Assembly (NCBI GenBank): GCA_025667525.1 | Contig: CM046876.1 | Location: forward strand, 478,660,557-478,724,556 | Length of the DNA stretch: 64,000 bases | Source: Glebionis coronaria | Taxonomy: Eukaryota > Streptophyta > Magnoliopsida > Asterales > Asteraceae | Direction of reading: 5' to 3' | In this document: positions 58,801-64,000 of the stretch, piece by piece | Position numbering within the stretch: the stretch's first letter is position 1 | Layout of the letters: each line of letters begins with the position of its first letter | Translations under genes and position numbers: made by a program | The notes under the pieces: generated by a model | Told to the model about the DNA's origin: nothing | Seen by the model: only the letters and a program-made list of their open reading frames with translations | Databases searched by the model: none

Positions 58801-61572
58801 CAAATCCGGAGGATTGTCGACGGGAGGCGTGTTCGAAGTCGGAGTATCGATAGCAATGATAGTGGGAGATGGAGGAGAAGGGTTGTCTTCTTTGAGGAGA
58901 TTTGCAATGAAACTGAGGTCTTCATCCCAAGTGGCAGTAGAATCGTCATTGTTTTGCTTCACATCTCCCAAGGTGGCTTCCAAATCTTTCCAAAGGAAAT
59001 CACTTTCTCCAAATAGAGATAGTGATGAGTCGATAGAGGAAACGGTCTCAACATTGGGAAGAGAGGTAGGAATGTTTTTACAAGCATCCTTGAAGTGTTC
59101 TTCACAAGCCTCATCAAGAACGTCAATACAATTAACATTCTCGTAAGAAGAAGGCTGTTTAGATAACTTTCCCATGTTGAAGACTACTTTATCGTCACCC
59201 ACTCTCATGATAAGCTCACCGGCTTCAACATCAATGAGAGTGCGACCGGTCCTCAAGAATGGACGACCAACAATGAGTGGCACTCGGGGATCCATCTCGT
59301 AGTCGACGACAACAAAATCAGCAGGGAAGGTGAAGTTGTCGACTCCTACAATGACATCTTCGGCTATCCCCACTGGATAAGCAATCGTACGGTTGGCCAA
59401 TTCCAAAGTCATTTTGGTGGGGACTAGCTCTGGGAGAGATAATTGCTTCCAAACACTTAGAGGCATGAGATTAATACTGGCACCTAGATCGGCTAGGGCC
59501 ATGCAATTCTCTACTCCCGGGAAATTGCAAGGGATAAGAAAACGACCCGGATCACCAAGCTTGATTGGCAATTTCCTTAAGAGCACTGCAGAGCAGTTCT
59601 CATTAAGTTGGGTGTTGGCGAGATCGAGGAGCTTTTCCTTGTCGCTCAGAAGATCTTTAAACATTTTGGCATACTTGGGCATGTGAGCGAGAGCCTCAGT
59701 GAAGGAGATATTGAAATTCAGTTGTTTAAACATTTTAAGAAAGTTAGAAACCTGAATATCGTCCTTGCTTTTGAGCTTCTCTTTCCTCAACCTAGATGGA
59801 TAAGGTATATTGGAAGAAGAGGAAGGCTTTGGGATGATAGGATCACTCACATCCTTGGGTGGAGGAGGGGTAGAAGGAAGAGGTGGAGAAATTGGGGAAG
59901 GAGAAGGGGGAGGAATAGGGGCAGGTGACTCGTTCTCCTTAGTCACAACCACCGGTGGAGGTATAGGAAGCTCGGGTTCCGTAGTACCTTTGCCACTTCG
60001 AGTGGTGATTGCTTTCATCTCCCCTCTTGGGTTCGCAACGGTGTTACTCGGAAGAGTACCCGAAGAAGAGGGTTGATTACCATTGAAGAAACTAGCCATC
60101 ATGTTTCTCAAGTCATTCGTTTGACTATCCATAGTGTTCTTCATATCAGCTCGTAGATCATTCCCTTGTTTCATCAGATCTGCTTTCAAGTTGCGCACTT
60201 CCTGTTGAAGATTATCCACGATCACATCGTTAGTCCTCATGTAGGTTCCAATGTCTTGATGTGATGCGGGGGTTTGGTTGGAAGGAGCAGTGTATGCGGG
60301 TGGTTGATAAGCAGGTTGCTGGTAAACTTGGGTGTTTCGTTGTTGTGGTTGTTGCTGCTTATGAGGAGGGATGTATGGTGTGCGAGTTTGTTGTTGTTGA
60401 GGAGGGCGGTTGAGGTTTTGTTGTTGGTTTTGGTTGTTAGAGTTAAAACCAGGTGGTGAGAGATAGTTGTTGGAACGGTAGCTAAGCAGGTTGCGGTCAC
60501 CTTGAGGTTTTGCTTGATAAGCTGGTTGAGTATAGGTGCCATATGCTGCATTAACATTCTCAGCAGGGTAATCTTGGGTGGCGGTACAAGTTGTGTAAGA
60601 GTGGGGACCACCGCATATCTCACAAGGTTGGCTGACAGCGTTCACTTGTGCATTTTTGGCGTTGTTGCTGTTGTTGTTGCTGACGGTGTGGGTGACAAGC
60701 GATTCAAGAAGCGTAGTGATTTTGTCTAATCGCTTGTCGCTGTCATTAGTGCTAGCACTAGCAACATTGGTCCTAATGCTCTTGGTTTGCACACGAGACT
60801 TGTTCTCAATGATATCCCAAGCAGCATTGGAAGTCTTAGCCAAGAGATTACCCCCCGAAGCACTATTCAGTGAATCTTGGTCACTCATGCTTAAACCATT
60901 GTAAAAAGTATTTATTTGATGTACTTTGGTAAAACCATGTTGTGGGCATTTTCTTAAAAGATCTTTAAAGCGATCCCAAGATTCACTGAATGACTCGTCG
61001 TACTTTTGTTCAAAGGTTATAATCTCATTCCGCAAAGCGGTAGTACGAGAGGGTGGAAAAAAGTAGTTGATAAACTTTGTTTCCAAATCCGTCCACGAGA
61101 GAATACTCTGTGGCGGTTCCTTAGCAAGCCAATGCCGGGCTTGTCCCTCTAAAGAAAAGGGAAAAAGTTGTAACCTTATAACCTCCTGTGGCACTCCATT
61201 GAACTTGACCGTGTTGGTGAGTTGTAGAAATCTCTTGATATGGTCGTGTGGGTCATCAATGGTTCGTCCCAAGAATGGTTGAGCTGAGACCATCTGGATA
61301 AAGCCTGATTTTAGCTCAAAATTGTTGGCGGCAATTGGTGGTATAACAATTGGATCCGTATTGCCATCGACATGAGCTTGCAGCAATTCAATCATTGGGC
61401 GATTATCCGGAAGGTGCTCATTGTTGTTATTATTGTTCATGTTGTTGAAAGGCGGGTTGTTGTTGTTATTATTGTTGTTCGGAGGTGGTATGTTATTGTT
61501 GTTTTGTACACCAGCCATGTCTAGGTTATCGAGAGGCTCGGGCTCTTGATAAGACGTGGATCGAGTGCGCAT
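55894..61572 (-). CDS. gag-pol: Athila-type gag-pol polyprotein, intact
   Basis: 1892 aa from the ATG at 61572; stop TAA at 55894-55896. Residues 24-55 are Asn-rich. About 90-235 is the retrotransposon gag core ([26 protein letters not shown]). Knuckle C317-X2-C320-X3-H324-X4-C329. Gln/Pro-rich 375-430, helical 450-490, Pro-rich 530-590. Protease about 655-800 with D695-LGAS and [10 protein letters not shown]. Acidic spacer 810-900. RT about 1000-1200 with D1107 and FMDD (D1171, D1172). RNase H 1310-1430 with D1318, E1359, D1384 and D1427. Integrase with H1531, H1538, C1569 and C1572, then D1601, D1659 and E1695 (D-X35-E). The end ([16 protein letters not shown]) has no chromodomain. All catalytic residues expected for RT, RNase H and integrase are present. 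The protease D-L-G is family-typical as far as I recall. It would supply replication functions to itself and, by inference, to E1-E4-like elements. Confidence 0.95.
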   Translation of the reverse strand: MRTRSTSYQEPEPLDNLDMAGVQNNNNIPPPNNNNNNNNPPFNNMNNNNNNEHLPDNRPMIELLQAHVDGNTDPIVIPPIAANNFELKSGFIQMVSAQPFLGRTIDDPHDHIKRFLQLTNTVKFNGVPQEVIRLQLFPFSLEGQARHWLAKEPPQSILSWTDLETKFINYFFPPSRTTALRNEIITFEQKYDESFSESWDRFKDLLRKCPQHGFTKVHQINTFYNGLSMSDQDSLNSASGGNLLAKTSNAAWDIIENKSRVQTKSIRTNVASASTNDSDKRLDKITTLLESLVTHTVSNNNSNNAKNAQVNAVSQPCEICGGPHSYTTCTATQDYPAENVNAAYGTYTQPAYQAKPQGDRNLLSYRSNNYLSPPGFNSNNQNQQQNLNRPPQQQQTRTPYIPPHKQQQPQQRNTQVYQQPAYQPPAYTAPSNQTPASHQDIGTYMRTNDVIVDNLQQEVRNLKADLMKQGNDLRADMKNTMDSQTNDLRNMMASFFNGNQPSSSGTLPSNTVANPRGEMKAITTRSGKGTTEPELPIPPPVVVTKENESPAPIPPPSPSPISPPLPSTPPPPKDVSDPIIPKPSSSSNIPYPSRLRKEKLKSKDDIQVSNFLKMFKQLNFNISFTEALAHMPKYAKMFKDLLSDKEKLLDLANTQLNENCSAVLLRKLPIKLGDPGRFLIPCNFPGVENCMALADLGASINLMPLSVWKQLSLPELVPTKMTLELANRTIAYPVGIAEDVIVGVDNFTFPADFVVVDYEMDPRVPLIVGRPFLRTGRTLIDVEAGELIMRVGDDKVVFNMGKLSKQPSSYENVNCIDVLDEACEEHFKDACKNIPTSLPNVETVSSIDSSLSLFGESDFLWKDLEATLGDVKQNNDDSTATWDEDLSFIANLLKEDNPSPPSPTIIAIDTPTSNTPPVDNPPDLELKELPPHLEYAFLEAEKKSPVIIAKDLQEEEKTRLIAVLKAHQKAIAWKISDIRGIDPNFCTHKILMEDDFKPTIQNQRRVNPKIHDVIKQEVIKLLDAGLIYPISDSPWVSPVHCVPKKGGITVVPNEHNELIPTRLVTGWRVCIDYRKLNDATRKDHFPLPFMDQMLERLAGNDYYCFLDGFSGYFQIPIDPKDQEKTTFTCPYGTFAYKRMPFGLCNAPGTFQRCMMAIFHDMVEDTMEVFMDDFSVYGDSFSACLANLERMLKRCEDTRLVLNWEKCHFMVKEGVVLGHKISKAGLEVDRAKVDVIAKLPPPSTVKGVRSFLGHAGFYRRFIKDFSQIARPMTHLLEKDTPFIFSKECLEAFNSLKDKLTKAPVLVTPNWELPFELMCDASDFAIGAVLGQRVNKHFQPIHYASKTMTGAQLHYTTTEKELLAVVYAFEKFRPYLVLSTTIVYTDHSALKYLLTKQDSKPRLLRWVLLLQEFKIEIRDKKGAENLAADHLSRLEDPYQGAHPNKEINDSFPLETLMFINSTADETPWFADIANYLAGGILVDGLTSQQKKKFFKDIKTYFWDDPYLFKQCADLIIRRCVDGPAAFEILDACHKGPTGGHFGPNYTAKKVFDSGFYWPSIYRDAHDMVKKCDACQKQGTITYKDEMPQNFIQECEIFDVWGIDFMGPFPSSKGNKYILVAVDYVSKWVEAKALPTNDERVVCNFLKSLFARFGVPRAIISDRGTHFCNDQFARVMAKYGVTHRLSTAYHPQTNGQAEISNRGLKRILERTVGEHRAAWADKLDDALWAFRTAYKTPIGCTPYRLVYGKACHLPIELEHKAHWALKWANFDINKAGDHRKIQLNELNELRNEAYENSLIYKEKTKILHDAKIKNREFHVGDQVLLFNSRLKIFSGKLKSRWSGPFTVANVFPYGTIEFSQPNGPNFKVNGQRLKLYFGEDISQEMIPSLTTFPMN

Positions 61573-61760
61573 ACACCTGCAAAAGAACGAACAGACAAAA
61601 CAAAAATATTTTTGATTTTTATGTTTTTTTACTTTTTAGGATTTTTGAAAATTTTATATTTTTTAGTTGTTTTTGAAGATTTTCTTGAAAAAGTAACGTT
61701 CACGGGGAACGGATCCCAAAATCCAAGTTTTCACAAAAAACTTTTGATCTTAACGAGAAG
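61573..61760 (-). other. Leader of the complete Athila element
   Basis: About 190 bp between primer site and ATG. It contains AACGGATCCC...GTTCACGG-like text also found in the E1/E3 leaders (near 388 and 23820), further evidence of common descent. Confidence 0.65.
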
Positions 61761-61777
61761 AGCCGGCAGCGGCGCCA
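61761..61777 (-). promoter_or_regulatory. Primer binding site of the complete Athila element
   Basis: On the minus strand TGGCGCCGCTGCCGGCT, two bases after the LTR; tRNA-Asp type, and the same as in E3. Confidence 0.85.
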
Positions 61778-61779
61778 TT

Positions 61780-63400
61780 TGATACTCTGATTTTCAATGG
61801 GTTCAGATTTACTCTCGATATCCTCTCGAATTGATCTAGGCCTTAAGTGGAATGATTTGTTCTTGGTTACTAAAAAGGAGTTGGTTTGTTTATCTATTTT
61901 TAAACTAATAACACTTAAATGTAAATGACGTTGAGTGACTTAAAATTGAGTGCTTGAAAACGTAAAGGAAAGATTTGAAAATTACTTTGAAAACTTAATT
62001 GAATTAATGCTTAAAAACTTGTTCTATCGGAATATCAAAAATTATTTCTATCGGAATATAAGAAAATCAAAGGCATCGGAATGTAATCATAACTACCATC
62101 GGAATGTCCATGTTTATCACCATCGGAATATTCAAAATACAAGCTGTCGCAATGATGCTATCGGAATGCCCCAGATCGGAATGTTGTATATAAAAATCGG
62201 CCAGAGTTTCGACCAGAAAAGGGACCTAAACCCCGTCGGAATGTGCGATCGCAATATGCGATCGCAATCCCAGATCGGAATAGGGGGGTTTACAACCTAT
62301 CGCAAAGTAAAACCCCTTATGGGTTATTGCGATACCAAGCAAAGAAGACCCGTCGGAATGTGTTAAAACCCTTGTATTGCGATGGAAGTGGCTATGTTCC
62401 GAAAATGGTGGCAACTTTAAAAACTCAATAAGCAAAGGAAATAAGCTAGGTGATTCGAAATCTAAATACTTCAAAAAGATTAAATTTGATAACTTTTGAA
62501 AGTAAGAAACTTTAAAACTTAATAAACAAAACTTTTGAAAGATTAAAACTTGAAGAAATCCGAAATCAATAAGCTTGAACAAGCAATAAGCCGCTAAGCA
62601 TGGAGAGCTTATGGCTTATTCACGTAGAGCTTAAAAAGACTAGAAAGATCAAACTCTATTCACGAACACATCCAAAATCCCAACCGTATGGTTTTAACAA
62701 TCGGATCAAGGATTGACAAATCAAGAAAAGTAGAAAAAGATTAAGGAACTTAAAAGCATAAACTTGATTAATGAAATCAAAAGTACAAGAAAGCTTAAAT
62801 TTAAAAGATGAAATCAAAAGAAAAGTTTAGTGAGAGAAAGTATGGAACTTTCTCTCTCTAAAAACTAGAGAGAAAATGAAAAGCTAAAGACTAGCTAAAA
62901 ACTAAGTGTGTCAAATTTTGTGAGGTGAAGGCTTTATATAGGCGTGTGTATGGTGTTGATGGGCTCTTGATTGGGCTTTGATTCGGGCTTCTCTTTCTTC
63001 TTAAGTCTTCACGCGTCTTTTAAATAAACGTTTCCGACTTGGATTTGAGAAGTGTCGGTGAATAATTCCAACTCGTCCTATAATATTTTATTTAATAGAC
63101 TCGAGTTCTTCGACATATATGAATCTTCCATCTTTGGCTCTATTCTTCGATAAATCTTCAAATAGGCACAATGACTTCAAATCTTTTGCATCTCTTGGAC
63201 AATAGACTTCGTCTTGAGTCTTTTTCCTTGATAAAACCCGTGCAATCCCCTGTTTTCTTTAATATTCATCCGGTCGACTCTGAAAACACAATAAACACAA
63301 AAACCACGCATAATTCCAAACAAATGATATTAAATACGTGTTTTGGTCTCGTTTTAGCCCGATTTAAGTGGTAAAAGGATGGGTGTTTTCACACCTATCA
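61780..63400 (-). repeat. 5' LTR of the complete Athila element
   Basis: 1621 bp, near-identical to 52354-53973. Minus-strand TATA box at 62932-62941, so transcription would run toward gag-pol. Motif array at about 62025-62375. Confidence 0.93.
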
Positions 63401-64000
63401 ATTCTCCTTTGTTTCACGTAATTGGTAAACCCTAAACCCTTTTTCTTTTTATGTTCTTGATTAATTGAACACATGAAATCATGAATGGCATAAAAACAAG
63501 TAAATACATGTTAATAAATCATGGGGGTAAAATTAATTAGGGATTAAGGGGTGTTTGTTTTTTTCCGACGCATGGAACCGAGACTAAGGGGGTCTCGGCT
63601 TGATTTTGTTTCACACCAACCGAGACCTCAAGGTCTCGGTGCGTGTTGTGTGTCTCAGCCGCAGTAGAAAAATGGAACCCCGACCTTGGTCGGGGTATGT
63701 TTGGTGTGTTTTTGGCTTGGTGGGTCTCGGCTAAGAACAAGGAACCACCACCAGCTTAAGCCGGTAGCTAAATAAGGAAAGCAGGGGGGACTTTAGGCCG
63801 CGGCAGCAGGGGTAACCACCGGCTAGGCGGTGGAAACTTTTGCTAGCCGGCGGCTAGCCAAGACCAAGGGTGCGTTTGGTTGGCCGGTTCATGGGTTAAA
63901 CCGGTCTGGTTCACGACATGTTTAGATTAAAACACGGGTTCGGTTCATGGGTTATTTTTGCAAGTTAATTATTTTACAAGGTTAATTATTTTAACAAGAT
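63401..64000 (+). repeat. 3' LTR of the Tekay element, continued, cut by the window end
   Basis: It opens with the right target duplication ATTCT (63401-63405) and then follows the 5' LTR from about 44005 to 44600 with many C-to-T or G-to-A changes, some of which break the GC-rich palindromes. A GAGACC/GGTCTC hairpin remains near 63620-63640. Confidence 0.9.

Larger units (their letters stand above)
52354..63400 (-). mobile_element. Complete, young Athila-lineage Ty3-gypsy element, minus strand
   Basis: 11047 bp bounded by LTRs of 1620 and 1621 bp whose only noticed difference is one base in a G run (near 52859 and 62281). It has a perfect 5-bp duplication, tRNA-Asp type primer site, polypurine tract and one open 1892-codon gag-pol frame. 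No envelope-like frame follows gag-pol. Nothing seen would prevent function, so it may be autonomous and recently active; actual activity is inference. Confidence 0.93.
43387..64000 (+). mobile_element. Decayed Tekay/Del-type Ty3-gypsy chromovirus, runs off the window
   Basis: 5' LTR 43387-46434, primer site, gag (46876 to about 48215), protease, RT, RNase H, integrase and a chromodomain-like end (to 51675), polypurine tract, 3' LTR from 51752. The 3' LTR is split by the Athila element 52354-63400 and resumes at 63406. LTRs of about 3 kb, the ATTATGGTATCAGAGCC primer site and the C-terminal chromodomain-like region fit the Tekay lineage. Pol has three frameshifts and several stops. Confidence 0.88.

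Overview
The window is plant nuclear DNA made almost wholly of nested LTR retrotransposons. I see no convincing host gene, tRNA or rRNA gene. Evidence for a plant: Ty3-gypsy elements primed by tRNA-Asp (Athila type), a chromovirus of the Tekay/Del type, and Ty1-copia elements with an initiator-Met-tRNA primer site. From remembered family resemblance of the Tekay gag and the SIRE-like copia gag I favour a eudicot, probably an asterid such as Asteraceae. That assignment is inference.

Layout. (1) 1-32722: a cluster of Athila-like elements on the + strand sharing one LTR type of about 1.75 kb. E1 (1-14264) and E3 (21989-29010) lack gag-pol and instead carry a gene for a cysteine-rich plus acidic protein. 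E2 (about 15541-21899) carries a gag fragment, a protease and an acidic tail, but no reverse transcriptase. E4 (29011-32722) is a 3' remnant. An inverted partial LTR (14302-15540) lies between E1 and E2. E1 is split by a copia element on the minus strand (3444-11837). (2) 32723-43386: an old copia pol fragment, split by a second copia-type non-autonomous element with 1983-bp LTRs (33036-42002, target duplication GTATC). (3) 43387-64000: a decayed Tekay element with 3048-bp LTRs. Its gag has three intron-like, frame-restoring gaps, and its 3' LTR runs off the window. (4) 52354-63400: an apparently complete Athila element on the minus strand, inserted in the Tekay 3' LTR with a perfect 5-bp duplication (ATTCT). 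It has one uninterrupted 1892-aa gag-pol frame and LTRs of 1620 and 1621 bp whose only difference I noticed is a single base in a G run.

How they fit together. The complete Athila element and the pol-less elements E1-E4 share LTR ends, tRNA-Asp primer site, polypurine tract, a structured 3' non-coding region with reiterated purine motifs, and arrays of an ATTCCGAT motif inside the LTR. The simplest reading is an autonomous element and a non-autonomous family it mobilises. The family is unusual in having kept its own gene: a possible CCHC knuckle, zinc ribbon and second knuckle followed by an acidic tail with NPLFD and FDPG motifs. E2 links the two types, because its gag-protease frame runs straight into the same kind of acidic tail. 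Insertion order read from nesting: copia fragment first, then the 1983-bp-LTR element and Tekay, then the complete Athila element last. The order of the E1-E4 cluster relative to these is not fixed.
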